A stretch of DNA of 26,345 bases from Alistipes sp. CAG:514 (GCA_000431015.1 HF986064.1:9138-35482); one strand, 5' to 3'; counted from the first letter of the stretch, positions 16,633 through 24,336 are shown. The notes: generated from the sequence alone by a model not told the origin. Numbers and translations: made by a program.

Positions 16633-17403
16633 ATGAATATGAGAAAGAACGTTTTCAATCTTCTCGTCTGCGCCGCCGCGGCAGCGATGATCATCGGCTG
16701 CGGAAACGGTGCGAGAAAAGCCGCCGCGGAGGCTGAGGCCGCCGCGGAGCAGGCTCGTTTGGATTCAGTAGAGGCGGCTCAGAAGGCCGAGAAAGCAAAA
16801 GAAATTATGGAGACCATTGCAAATCTGCCGGAAGAGCCGGTTTTTGACATCGTGACGAACCTTGGAACGATCAAGGTTAAACTTTACAGCAAGACCCCGA
16901 AGCATCGCGAGAACTTCGCGAAACTGGCTTTGGAAGGCTACTATGACAGCCTTCTCTTCCACAGGGTGATCAACGGATTCATGATCCAGGGCGGAGACCC
17001 GTTCACGCGCGACACTTCCGCCGCCGCGGTGGCCAAGTACGGTCAGGGTGGCCCTGGCTACACGATTCCTGCCGAGTTCGTTCCTGAATATACCCACAAG
17101 AAGGGCGCTCTCGCGGCTGCCCGAAGAGGCGATGTCGCCAACCCGATGAAGGAATCCTCCGGCTCCCAGTTCTACATTGTGCAGAACCCTGAGACCTGCG
17201 CCCAGCTGGACGGAGGCTACACCGTCTTCGGTGAGACGGTCAGCGGACTAGACATCATCGACAGGATCGCCCAGGTCGCCACAGACCAAAGGGACAAACC
17301 TCTGATGGATGTACGCATCAAGACCGTCAAACTCGATGAGTCCTGCCTGCCGAAGGTGGAGAAATCCGGGACTGAGGCCGAGTCTGAGGCGGCTAAAAAG
17401 TAG
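16633..17403 (+). CDS. Cyclophilin-type peptidyl-prolyl isomerase lipoprotein
   Basis: A 256-residue envelope folding catalyst. The lipoprotein signal ends at Cys23 (MIIGC); starts at 16633 or 16639 (second Met) are both plausible. An alanine/glutamate-rich coiled-coil-like helix (about 27-65) acts as a spacer, then comes the cyclophilin domain (about 70-240): FDIVTNLGTIKVKLY, LLFHRVINGFMIQGGDP with the catalytic arginine in FHRV, GALAAARRGD, SGSQFYIVQ and LDGGYTVFGETVSGLD. The C-terminus is charged. It lies 6 bases after the GH20 gene and is the last gene before a long intergenic region. Function at family level is secure; clients are unknown. Confidence 0.93.
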   Translation: MNMRKNVFNLLVCAAAAAMIIGCGNGARKAAAEAEAAAEQARLDSVEAAQKAEKAKEIMETIANLPEEPVFDIVTNLGTIKVKLYSKTPKHRENFAKLALEGYYDSLLFHRVINGFMIQGGDPFTRDTSAAAVAKYGQGGPGYTIPAEFVPEYTHKKGALAAARRGDVANPMKESSGSQFYIVQNPETCAQLDGGYTVFGETVSGLDIIDRIAQVATDQRDKPLMDVRIKTVKLDESCLPKVEKSGTEAESEAAKK

Positions 17404-17436
17404 CTAAAAATTGATGGAAAACAAGGGTGTTCGTCC

Positions 17437-17468
17437 TTTGGAACAAACATACAGCGATTTGGAACAAA
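17437..17468 (+). repeat. Direct repeats with 21-bp period upstream of the small-RNA promoter
   Basis: TTTGGAACAAA occurs at 17437-17447 and again at 17458-17468, start to start exactly 21 bp. The second copy ends 16 bp before the -33 element at 17485. The arrangement and partial core (TTTGGAACA here, TTCGGACA at 3241-3248 and 3262-3269) resemble the repeats in front of the hybrid regulator gene. Confidence 0.55.
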
Positions 17469-17484
17469 TAATTCTTTTACACTC

Positions 17485-17515
17485 TTGTTTGTTTTATTAA
17501 AAAAGTATACCTTTG
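17485..17515 (+). promoter_or_regulatory. Perfect promoter in the receptor-operon intergenic region
   Basis: TTG (17485-17487), 20 bases, TACCTTTG (17508-17515), transcription start expected near 17521. The nearest open frame of any credibility is almost 400 bases away and has its own promoter. Confidence 0.75.
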
Positions 17516-17520
17516 CAACG

Positions 17521-17600
17521 AATAGTTTTTTCATAGGTTAAGTTTTAGGTTAGAATTGCGAACGGGGTCTGCTGGGACAGCAAACCCCGTTCATCTTTTT
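17521..17600 (+). ncRNA. Candidate small RNA of about 80 nt
   Basis: A perfect promoter (17485-17515) and an intrinsic terminator (17560-17600) enclose only about 40 nt of non-hairpin sequence, U/A-rich with repeated GGTTA(A/G) segments (AGGTTAAGTTTTAGGTTAG). No start codon with a reasonable frame lies in it. There is no room for an antiterminator to the left of the hairpin, so a stand-alone RNA is more likely than an attenuator for the receptor operon. I do not recognise the sequence as tmRNA, 6S or another named RNA. Inference from signal arrangement only. Confidence 0.55.
17560..17600 (+). terminator. Textbook intrinsic terminator
   Basis: GAACGGGGT-c-TGCTG (17560-17574) pairs with CAGCA-a-ACCCCGTTC (17578-17592) around GGA: 14 base pairs and one mismatch. 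ATCTTTTT follows at 17593-17600. Confidence 0.9.
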
Positions 17601-17604
17601 ATAG

Positions 17605-17860
17605 ATAAATCATTGGATATCAATCAGTTACCCCCCCCTTATGCCATTCCTTGCCGAAAAAAAGGAATCTGCTTCCGCTCTTCACCTCGCAATCGTTCCG
17701 TTTGTTAATGAATATTCATTCAAGTTTTCGCATATTCAATTCATTTTTTCCATCTGCCGGGAGGGTAGCGTGGAACCTTGGAAGCCTTCCGCATGAGCTT
17801 CGGCAGATTGAGACCCCAACAAGTTGTGAGACATCTTGAATGAATGCCAAGAACTTGGTA
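17605..17860. other. Non-coding spacer before the receptor promoter, with inverted repeats
   Basis: About 250 bases with no convincing gene (a 62-residue frame from a TTG at 17651 has no recognisable features). It contains a C-run (17632-17638), a perfect 14-bp palindrome AATGAATATTCATT at 17707-17720, an inverted repeat ATCTGCCG (17752-17759) with CGGCAGAT (17801-17808) enclosing a smaller GGAA-GCC-TTCC hairpin, and the palindrome ATGCCAAGAACTTGGTAT at 17844-17861. Confidence 0.5.
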
Positions 17861-17891
17861 TTGTGACAAGAAACGGGTCAGGCTAAATTTG
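17861..17891 (+). promoter_or_regulatory. Promoter of the TonB-dependent receptor operon with overlapping palindrome
   Basis: TTG (17861-17863), 20 bases, TAAATTTG (17884-17891); start expected near 17897, about 18 bases before the receptor ATG. The palindrome ATGCCAAGAACTTGGTAT (17844-17861) touches the -33 element, the place where a repressor or activator would act. Confidence 0.75.
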
Positions 17892-17914
17892 CCGACGGTT
17901 ATCAAGTAGTGATT

Positions 17915-20653
17915 ATGCTGTCGTGTTTTTTATCCGCACTTATTGTTGTCATCGGGCAGTTCTCGGTTTCGGGGACAGTGACTGACGCGAATGACAGGTC
18001 TCCATTGTCCGAGGCCGTCGTGTCTGTGGAGAAGGACGGCCGGACAGTCAAGTGGGGCGTGTCTGACGATTACGGCAGATATAGCATAAAAGGTTTGTCC
18101 GAAGGGAGCTATACGGTGAGGTTCTCTTATGTAGGATACAAGGCGGCCTCACGTGAGATTTCACTGTCCCGGGATTTGGAGCTCTCCCAGAGCCTTGTCC
18201 CCGAGACGGAAACATTGAAAGAGGTGACGGTGACAGCCGTGGAGAACAAGGGTGTCACTTCGTCCACGAGAATAGGCCGGGACGCGATCGCCCACATCCA
18301 GCCATCCAGCTTCGCCGATTTGCTGGAACTGCTCCCGGGAGGAATGGCCAAAGATCCCGTGCTGGGTAGTCCGCAACTCATCAACCTTCGGTCTGCCAAC
18401 GCGTTGTCCAATGCCAATTACGCCACTTCGGCTTTGGGTACCCGTTTCGTGATTGACGGTCGCCCGATAAACAATGACGCCAACATGCAGTCCACTCCCG
18501 CATACAGCAATTATGGCGGCGGCTATGTCAACTTCGGAACGGATATGCGGGAGATCAGCACCGAGGACATCGAAAACGTGGACATTGTCCGAGGCATCGC
18601 ATCGGTGAAATACGGAGACCTTACAAGCGGCCTTGTGAATATCACAAGAAAACGCGGCGGCAAAGACCTGCACGCCAGATTCAAGTCAGACATGAAGAGT
18701 AAGCTCTTCTATCTCGGCAAGGGATTCGAGTGGGGAGACAGATCTGATCGCCTTACCCTCAATTCCAGTGTGAATTTCCTGGATTCCCGTTCGGATCCTC
18801 GTCAGACTCGTCAGAATTGGAAGAGGCTGACGGCCAGTGTGCGGGCGGGAAGGGATCTGATCGACGACAGATTCAGAAAAACATTCTCGGCAAGCCTTGA
18901 CTATACAGGCTCCTTTGACAATCAGAAGTCGGATGTCGATCTGGATGTCGCGGAAGGCGGAACGCCGGTCGAGACCTATAGATCCACCTACAACAAGTTC
19001 TCCATCGGCGGTCGCTTCAGTGTCAAGTCCCAAGACGAGGACAGCTTTTTCCGCCTGTGGGAAGGCGACGCATCGATCAGTTGTGAGAAGGATGAGATCA
19101 GCCGGTGGAGGCGTGTCTCCTTGGGCAAGTCAACCCCGGTCTCCACATCCCTTGATCCTGGCGTGCATGACGCCCTGATGGTACCTGCCAAGTATGATGC
19201 CACGTTACGGGTGGACGGCCTGCCGTTCTATGCATTCGCAAGCACCTCAGCGACTTTCGCCAAAGGAGTATCCCGTCTTCAGGTCGGGGCGGAATGGAAC
19301 ATGGACAAAAACTACGGACGCGGGACGATTTTCGACACATCAAGGCCCTTCTCCACCAGCATGAGCGTCCGGCCCCGTCCGTACAGTTCGATTCCCGCTA
19401 CGCATAGGTTCTCCGCTTTCGCCGAGGAAAGCCTGAGAAAGAGAATCGGATCTTTCTCTTTGGATTGGGTGCTGGGGCTTCGCGCTGAGATGATGACCGG
19501 TGCAGGGAAGAAGTTCTTGGTGGACATGAAGCCTTGTCTGGATCCCCGTACAAATGTGAGGCTGACTTTCCCGACGGTTTCTCCCGGCGGCAATAAACTG
19601 GAAACCAGCGTTTACGGCGGCATAGGACGGCACACCAAATTCCCTACCATGGACATGCTGTTCCCGGATCCTATCTATGGGGACATCACCCAGCTCAACT
19701 ATTGGCCCGTGGAGGAGAACCTCCGAAGAGTGAATGTACTTGTGTACAAAGTGGATCCGACCAATCTGAATCTACAGGCGGCGAGTAATGTGAAATGGGA
19801 GATAGGGGTCAATGCCGACTGGAACGGTTATTCGTTTTCCATGGACTTTTTCCGTGAGAACATGACTTCCGGCTTCCGCTATTCCTATGAGTACCTGTCA
19901 GTCGAGTTTAAGAGATACGATGCCTCTGCGATAGACAAGTCCTCCTTGGCCGGGCCGCCGGATCTGTCCGGTCTGCCTTACCGGAACGACACGGTCCTGA
20001 CAGCTTACAGTTTCACGACTAACGGAAGCCGGACATTGAAGAAAGGCATCGAATTCTCGTTCGGTTCCAGAAGGATAAAGGCATTGAACACGAAAATCTC
20101 CGCCAACGGGGCATGGTTCAGGACTGAATATATGAACAGCCAACCTGAATATTACCGGCCGAGCGTGATGATAGACGGCAAGTCTTACCCGTACATAGGC
20201 ATCTACGACAAGAATGACGGGAGTTTTTACGATTCCCTGATCACGAACCTGATGATGGACACGCAGATTCCTGGTCTGGGCCTGATTTTCTCGACATCTT
20301 TCCAATGCATGTGGTTCTCCGGGTACAAGTCAATGCCCGACAGCAAATATCCCGACTCCTACATGGACAAGGCCGGGAATATTCATCCTTTCGATGCCGA
20401 CCTTGCCGCCGGCGACGCTGTGCTTAGGCATCTGATAAAGAATTACACGCCGTCCCTTTTTCAGTACCAGCGAACCCCGTTCGCAATGAACGTGAACCTC
20501 AAGGTGATGAAGAAACTCTACCGGGACAAGGTGTCTTGCTCCCTCTATGTCAACAAGATATTCGATGTGACTCCGGACTATCACAGGAATGGCGCTCTGG
20601 TCCGGAGAAGTGTGACTCCGTATTTCGGGATGGAACTTGATTTCAGAATATGA
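17915..20653 (+). CDS. TonB-dependent outer-membrane receptor with N-terminal carboxypeptidase-regulatory-like domain
   Basis: A 912-residue receptor. After a short hydrophobic signal (MLSCFLSALIVVIGQ, lacking the usual early lysine or arginine) comes an Ig-like carboxypeptidase-regulatory domain (about 18-100, VSGTVTDANDRSPLSEAVV to GSYTVRFSYVGYK). The plug follows (about 105-215, with RFVIDGRPINN and the IENVDIVRGIASVKYGDLTSGLVNI segment typical of TonB receptors), then a barrel of about 690 residues ending VTPYFGMELDFRI with the terminal-strand pattern. It takes up an unknown ligand using TonB energy. It is not a SusC in context: no SusD gene follows. ATG 17915 is chosen over a GTG two codons earlier. 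It overlaps the next gene by 4 bases (ATGA) and heads a four-gene operon. Confidence 0.93.
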   Translation: MLSCFLSALIVVIGQFSVSGTVTDANDRSPLSEAVVSVEKDGRTVKWGVSDDYGRYSIKGLSEGSYTVRFSYVGYKAASREISLSRDLELSQSLVPETETLKEVTVTAVENKGVTSSTRIGRDAIAHIQPSSFADLLELLPGGMAKDPVLGSPQLINLRSANALSNANYATSALGTRFVIDGRPINNDANMQSTPAYSNYGGGYVNFGTDMREISTEDIENVDIVRGIASVKYGDLTSGLVNITRKRGGKDLHARFKSDMKSKLFYLGKGFEWGDRSDRLTLNSSVNFLDSRSDPRQTRQNWKRLTASVRAGRDLIDDRFRKTFSASLDYTGSFDNQKSDVDLDVAEGGTPVETYRSTYNKFSIGGRFSVKSQDEDSFFRLWEGDASISCEKDEISRWRRVSLGKSTPVSTSLDPGVHDALMVPAKYDATLRVDGLPFYAFASTSATFAKGVSRLQVGAEWNMDKNYGRGTIFDTSRPFSTSMSVRPRPYSSIPATHRFSAFAEESLRKRIGSFSLDWVLGLRAEMMTGAGKKFLVDMKPCLDPRTNVRLTFPTVSPGGNKLETSVYGGIGRHTKFPTMDMLFPDPIYGDITQLNYWPVEENLRRVNVLVYKVDPTNLNLQAASNVKWEIGVNADWNGYSFSMDFFRENMTSGFRYSYEYLSVEFKRYDASAIDKSSLAGPPDLSGLPYRNDTVLTAYSFTTNGSRTLKKGIEFSFGSRRIKALNTKISANGAWFRTEYMNSQPEYYRPSVMIDGKSYPYIGIYDKNDGSFYDSLITNLMMDTQIPGLGLIFSTSFQCMWFSGYKSMPDSKYPDSYMDKAGNIHPFDADLAAGDAVLRHLIKNYTPSLFQYQRTPFAMNVNLKVMKKLYRDKVSCSLYVNKIFDVTPDYHRNGALVRRSVTPYFGMELDFRI

Positions 20654-21039
20654 GACTCAAAGGTTTGATAATGGTGTCGCTGTTGCTCCCGCTCGTCTTC
20701 TCGTGCGGGCGAAGCGTTGACGATATTTATTCCAACGTGACTCTGAACGCCGCGTGCGAAGGCTTGGAGCTGGTGTCCATCCGTGTGGACAATTCGCTGA
20801 AAGGCAACTTTTTCCGTAACCTCAACACTGGAGAGGAATATTCCTACCCACTGTTCGTGAACGGCAGTTGCGCTTTGAAGGTTCTGAAAGGCGTGTACAT
20901 TTTCGCGTTTGACGGTACCGCCACATTGCCCGACGGCTCCACATGTCGTGTCAGATGCTACGAACACCGTTCGCCGAATGATTCCGTGAACATTCTGGAT
21001 GATGATGTGGAACTCACTTTTGAATTGCTGAAGCTATGA
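20650..21039 (+). CDS. Small lipoprotein of the receptor operon
   Basis: A 129-residue protein with lipobox VFSC (Cys19) followed by GRSVDDIYSN; the acidic pair soon after the cysteine is compatible with, though not proof of, export to the cell surface in Bacteroidetes. The mature part (about 110 residues) is beta-rich with ITLN-like and FAFDGTATLPDGS segments, suggesting one Ig-like sandwich. I do not recognise a named family; it resembles in outline the N-terminal Ig-like module seen in some DUF4876 proteins. It overlaps both neighbours by 4 bases (ATGA at 20650-20653 and 21036-21039), so it is translationally coupled to the receptor and barrel and is likely part of the same complex. Confidence 0.8.
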   Translation: MRLKGLIMVSLLLPLVFSCGRSVDDIYSNVTLNAACEGLELVSIRVDNSLKGNFFRNLNTGEEYSYPLFVNGSCALKVLKGVYIFAFDGTATLPDGSTCRVRCYEHRSPNDSVNILDDDVELTFELLKL

Positions 21040-22544
21040 GAGGGGGTCTTGCCGTAATATTGTGCGCCCTTGTCAGCGCACCTTTGTCCTTAAGCGGGCA
21101 GGGTGTCAACCTCAGGACCAGGCAGTGGAACGATCCTTATGTGGCCATAGGGAACAAGGCCGCGTCCGATTACACGCCGGCAGCCGCCCTGCTGTCGCCG
21201 TACTATTCATATTCATCCGCCGCGGCCTCATTTGATCTGAGGGAGGAACGAAACGGCGCTTATGTTCCCGAAGAGGGAGATGCCTTGAGTCAAGGGAGAT
21301 TTGACGCCTGGTCGTTGTTGAGGCTCAAAGGTAATTCGGCGGTAAGCGGCAGGGTCGGCTATAGGCGGGCGGTCAAACGTGATGTCATCCTTAACGAGAC
21401 CGCCGACTACCGGCTATTGCGTCCGTATGTCCTCATTGACACTGTCGGAGGAGATCTTCAGCATGAGCAATATAGCTTCCGAGGCGCTTGGATGCGGCGT
21501 TCGGACAGGCTGGTGTGTTCCGTGTACGGAAGTTACAAGGCCGTACATGAGTACCGCAGCTTTGACCCGAGGCCAAGGAATGTCTCCTCTGACATCAAGG
21601 CGGACTTTTCCTTGGGCTATCTTTTCCCTCATGGAAGCGTCATCGGTTACGCCGGCTACAGGAAATACCATCAGCGTCAGGATGTCTCTTTCATGAACAA
21701 TACCGGAGCCAACACCACGCTGTTCCATTACACCGGTCTCGGCAATGACTATTTCCGTTTCAGAAGCACCGGGGTGTTTGCCGCGACGCGTTATGCGGGA
21801 CAGGGGTTGGAGGCTGGTGTCGTGGGAACCGGTGTGTCCGGAAGACTTCACTATGGCCTGTCCTATGACTTGCTGGAAGTTTCCCGTCATCTTTCAAACC
21901 AGAACGAGGCTCCTTTGAGCACCCTCGGAACCGAGACACTGAACTCTTTCGCGTCATACCGCGTCTCACCCTCTTTCGCTATGGAGACCGCCATTGAATA
22001 TGAAAGACGTCGTGGCGATGAGAATGTCATAGACTGTGCCGCGTCCGGAATCTACAACAGCATATTGTCTTTGAGAATGTACACGCAAGACGTGGTAAAC
22101 GCCTCGCTTTCAGGTGTTGTCCGTGTCGAAAAGCGTTACGGAACCTGGCATCTGATGCCTTCGATGCGTTGGATGCTGTCTTCAGAGGAGTACCTTTATC
22201 CGTCATCATGGATGGAATCCTCCACCTTGTCCGGTCGTCTTGCCGGAGGATTTTCCACAATCAAAGGACTGTGGCTGTGTGATTTGAGGGCTGGCGTTGA
22301 ATATTCTGGCTGCCTTTACGGCAGTCACTCTCTCCAATCCGGCGAGGAACTGTTCCGTGCCTCCTGCATTGACCGATTTGAGAGACGGACAGCTGGTTCC
22401 CTTCAATGTAATGCGCAGGCTCTTGTGCAGCGGGAGATCCGTGGACTGCTGGCTGTCTTTTCACGTTTGTCCCTCGGAGGAATGTTCTACGGGCAAGGTT
22501 CGAGAATGCTGACCTTGACTGTCTCGATAGGAATTTCTTATTAA
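21036..22544 (+). CDS. DUF6850-like outer-membrane beta-barrel protein
   Basis: A 502-residue protein with a type I signal peptide (LAVILCALVSAPLSLSGQ) and no lipobox. The rest shows repeated amphipathic beta strands with aromatic belts (YSFRGAWMRRSDRLVCSVYG, FSLGYLFPHGSVIGYAGYRKY) and ends TLTVSIGISY, a barrel-like C-terminus. The segment YHQRQDVSFMNNTG followed by TLFHYTGLGNDYFRF matches my memory of DUF6850 proteins, which sit next to TonB receptors and DUF4876 lipoproteins in Bacteroidales. Function unknown; a second barrel in a receptor operon could be a partner channel or a surface scaffold. It starts within the stop of the small lipoprotein and ends 13 bases before the DUF4876 gene. 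Confidence 0.75.
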   Translation: MRGGLAVILCALVSAPLSLSGQGVNLRTRQWNDPYVAIGNKAASDYTPAAALLSPYYSYSSAAASFDLREERNGAYVPEEGDALSQGRFDAWSLLRLKGNSAVSGRVGYRRAVKRDVILNETADYRLLRPYVLIDTVGGDLQHEQYSFRGAWMRRSDRLVCSVYGSYKAVHEYRSFDPRPRNVSSDIKADFSLGYLFPHGSVIGYAGYRKYHQRQDVSFMNNTGANTTLFHYTGLGNDYFRFRSTGVFAATRYAGQGLEAGVVGTGVSGRLHYGLSYDLLEVSRHLSNQNEAPLSTLGTETLNSFASYRVSPSFAMETAIEYERRRGDENVIDCAASGIYNSILSLRMYTQDVVNASLSGVVRVEKRYGTWHLMPSMRWMLSSEEYLYPSSWMESSTLSGRLAGGFSTIKGLWLCDLRAGVEYSGCLYGSHSLQSGEELFRASCIDRFERRTAGSLQCNAQALVQREIRGLLAVFSRLSLGGMFYGQGSRMLTLTVSIGISY

Positions 22545-22557
22545 TAATTAAAACATT

Positions 22558-24003
22558 ATGAAAAAGTATCTTGTTATTTTACTCGCTGCCATGATGATCG
22601 TGGCTTGTAAGAAGGAAAAGACCGCACCGACTCTTTCCTTGTCTCCGACTGATCTTGAGTTCTCTTCTAAGGGAGGGAGCAAGACTGTGAAAGTTCAGAC
22701 CAACACGGACTGGACACTCACCCCTGACGGTGCGGACTGGTACACTGTCTCTCCTACACAGGGAAGTGGAGTCACAGATGTCACCGTGACACTGAACGAG
22801 TACACGGATGCCAGCCCCAGAACCGCTCGGATCAAATTCAAGGCAGAGGGACTTGTTGAAACTCTTGCCATTGTGCAAACCCGTCCGGAGACTCCGAAGG
22901 ATCCTGCCGAATTGAGCTATTCGGTCAGGGCTTATGCTCAGGACTACACTGTCCCGGCTCCTAAAGGCTTTACCTACAAGACGGTGTTGGAAGGAGAGGG
23001 ATTGAGCCTTGTCTCCTCAGACCAGGAGAGCATTGTGCTTCATTTTGATGCCAACACCACAGGACAGTCACGGAATTTCACCGTCACGGTGCTTACCACT
23101 GACGATGTAAGGCTTGAGAACATCTCATTCAAGCAGAGCTGCAGGAATGTCGAGCCTGGTGAATTTCTGATCGACGAGGTGTTCTTCTCCGGTTTCCTCA
23201 TTCCCGGGTCAAACAATTCTGATTCCCGGGACGGCGACCAGTACATCAAAATCACCAACACCACCGGGGAGACGTTGTATGCCGACGGTGTCATGGTCGC
23301 TATCTCCGAGACAAACTCTCAGGTTGCGTCCACCGGCGCCTACTGGGCCTATCCAGCCCTTCCTGAAGGGATCGGCGTGAACACGATCTATGAAGTTCCA
23401 GGTAAGGGCACGGATGTCCCTGTCGGGGGCGGCAAGTCCATTGTCCTTGCGATCAGCGCCCAGAACTTCAAGGCGGAGAACGGTGTGGGCTGCGATTTGA
23501 GCAAGGCGGATTTCGAGTTCTATGACGCGGAGGGGAATGATAATTTCCCGGACACCGACAATCCTGACGTTCCTAACCTTAATAGCTGGGTCAAGTCTTC
23601 GTGGAGTTTCACAGTTTTGCATAACAGAGGCTATGAGAGTTATGCCATTGCCTTGGCTCCTGTCGGTACGACCTCCGAGAGCTTTATGAAGGAGCGCGCC
23701 TGGATCGGCAAGCGTGTCATGGACTTTAACGGGTATCATTTCGAGCGGGACATAGAAAAAGCGTATGTCATTCCTAACGATTGGGTTCTTGACGCCGTGA
23801 ACTGCGCCGTCATCGAAAACCTCGGCACGCTTGCGTTCAATGCCACAGTGGATGCCGGCTACACCAATGTCTCCACCATCGATAAGGATCCGGACCGTTT
23901 CGGGAAGTCTGTTCTGCGTAAACGTGGCGGTGATGGAAAGATCGTGGACACCAACAATTCCACCAATGATTTTGAGGTCTGCACGGCTCCTACAATGAAG
24001 TAA
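22558..24003 (+). CDS. BACON-domain DUF4876 lipoprotein
   Basis: A 481-residue lipoprotein (lipobox MIVAC, Cys17). Residues about 25-103 form a BACON domain (LSLSPTDLEFSSKGGSKTVKVQTNTDWTL and ADWYTVSPTQGSG), an Ig-like fold often found in Bacteroidetes surface proteins. About 105-195 is a second, divergent Ig-like region. From about 200 to the end is a DUF4876-like domain: FLIDEVFFSG, then DQYIKITNTTGETLYADGVMVA, GKGTDVPVGGGKSIVLAISAQNF, DLSKADFEFYD and the final SVLRKRGGDGKIVDTNNSTNDF. The DQYI-TLYADG pattern recalls lamin-tail-like Ig folds. Predicted to work with the receptor as a surface-exposed binding lipoprotein; ligand unknown. It is the last gene of the operon. Confidence 0.82.
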   Translation: MKKYLVILLAAMMIVACKKEKTAPTLSLSPTDLEFSSKGGSKTVKVQTNTDWTLTPDGADWYTVSPTQGSGVTDVTVTLNEYTDASPRTARIKFKAEGLVETLAIVQTRPETPKDPAELSYSVRAYAQDYTVPAPKGFTYKTVLEGEGLSLVSSDQESIVLHFDANTTGQSRNFTVTVLTTDDVRLENISFKQSCRNVEPGEFLIDEVFFSGFLIPGSNNSDSRDGDQYIKITNTTGETLYADGVMVAISETNSQVASTGAYWAYPALPEGIGVNTIYEVPGKGTDVPVGGGKSIVLAISAQNFKAENGVGCDLSKADFEFYDAEGNDNFPDTDNPDVPNLNSWVKSSWSFTVLHNRGYESYAIALAPVGTTSESFMKERAWIGKRVMDFNGYHFERDIEKAYVIPNDWVLDAVNCAVIENLGTLAFNATVDAGYTNVSTIDKDPDRFGKSVLRKRGGDGKIVDTNNSTNDFEVCTAPTMK

Positions 24004-24060
24004 GTCGCTCGCCGCGTTAATCACTCGCTCACTTGTATCGGGCGTTGAGTGTAGCGGCTT
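24002..24060 (+). other. Long inverted repeat immediately after the operon
   Basis: AAGTCGCT (24002-24009, overlapping the stop codon) can pair with AGCGGCTT (24053-24060) with one G-U pair, and inside it CACTC (24022-24026) with GAGTG (24047-24051). It precedes the main terminator and may protect the 3' end of the mRNA. Confidence 0.4.
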
Positions 24061-24077
24061 GATTGATAGCATATTAG

Positions 24078-24122
24078 CTGTTTGTCTTTAGACTAATCGC
24101 TCTAAAGGCAAACAGTCTTTTT
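24078..24122 (+). terminator. Intrinsic terminator of the receptor operon
   Basis: CTGTTTGTCTTTAGA (24078-24092) pairs with TCTAAAGGCAAACAG (24101-24115), 15 pairs including one G-U, loop of 8, followed by TCTTTTT. It separates the operon from feoAB. Confidence 0.9.
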
Positions 24123-24167
24123 ACTAATAATTAGTGATTATCCTCCATCAATACCAACTGTTAGTGA

Positions 24168-24198
24168 TTGTAAAAATCTTGCAAAATGAATATTTTTG
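24168..24198 (+). promoter_or_regulatory. Promoter of feoAB
   Basis: TTG (24168-24170), 20 bases, TATTTTTG (24191-24198) is a perfect consensus; transcription would begin near 24204. TTAGTGATT occurs at 24131-24139 and 24161-24169, the second overlapping the -33 box, and a 13-bp palindrome ACTAATAATTAGT lies at 24123-24135; these are the candidate operator sites for metal control. Confidence 0.75.
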
Positions 24199-24211
24199 TA
24201 AAATGTTTTCC

Positions 24212-24242
24212 AAGGTAATCGCTTCTGGCGAGGGAAGGAGGT
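24212..24242 (+). repeat. 31-bp direct repeat, copy 1, in the feoAB leader
   Basis: Identical over 31 bases to 24337-24367 (starts AAGGTAATCGCTTCTGG, ends GGGAAGGAGGT). The copies are 125 bp apart. This first copy ends in the same GGAGGT that serves as a ribosome-binding site in copy 2, but here it is followed by GAAAGTCC and no start codon. Confidence 0.9.
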
Positions 24243-24244
24243 GA

Positions 24245-24281
24245 AAGTCCCTCCCCCGAGGGGAGGGATTTAGGGAGGGGG
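24245..24281 (+). promoter_or_regulatory. GC-rich hairpin and G-quadruplex motif in the feoAB leader
   Basis: TCCCTCCCC (24248-24256) pairs perfectly with GGGGAGGGA (24260-24268) around CGA. The four G tracts GGGG (24260-24263), GGG (24265-24267), GGG (24273-24275) and GGGGG (24277-24281), with loops of 1, 5 and 1 bases, satisfy the G3N1-7 quadruplex rule on the mRNA-like strand. The two structures use the same bases, so they exclude each other. Confidence 0.6.
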
Positions 24282-24336
24282 TAACGTTAACTGATAGTTT
24301 GTGGTAGTCAATATGAACGTGGTATGGTTTTATTCT

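Noticed and set aside
17651..17839. Possible 62-residue small protein in the receptor spacer
   Set aside because: TTG start, no signal or motif, outside any predicted transcript.
17521..17914. Cobalamin or other known riboswitch before the TonB receptor
   Set aside because: No B12 box or other conserved riboswitch core was found, and the receptor has a separate promoter only about 18 bases from its ATG.
17915..24003. SusCD polysaccharide locus or XusABC siderophore system
   Set aside because: No SusD, no PepSY protein and no DUF4374-like lipoprotein; the partners are DUF6850-like and BACON-DUF4876 proteins instead.
24004..24077. tRNA-like fold after the receptor operon
   Set aside because: There is an inverted repeat, but no anticodon arm, T-loop (GTTCRA) or CCA end.
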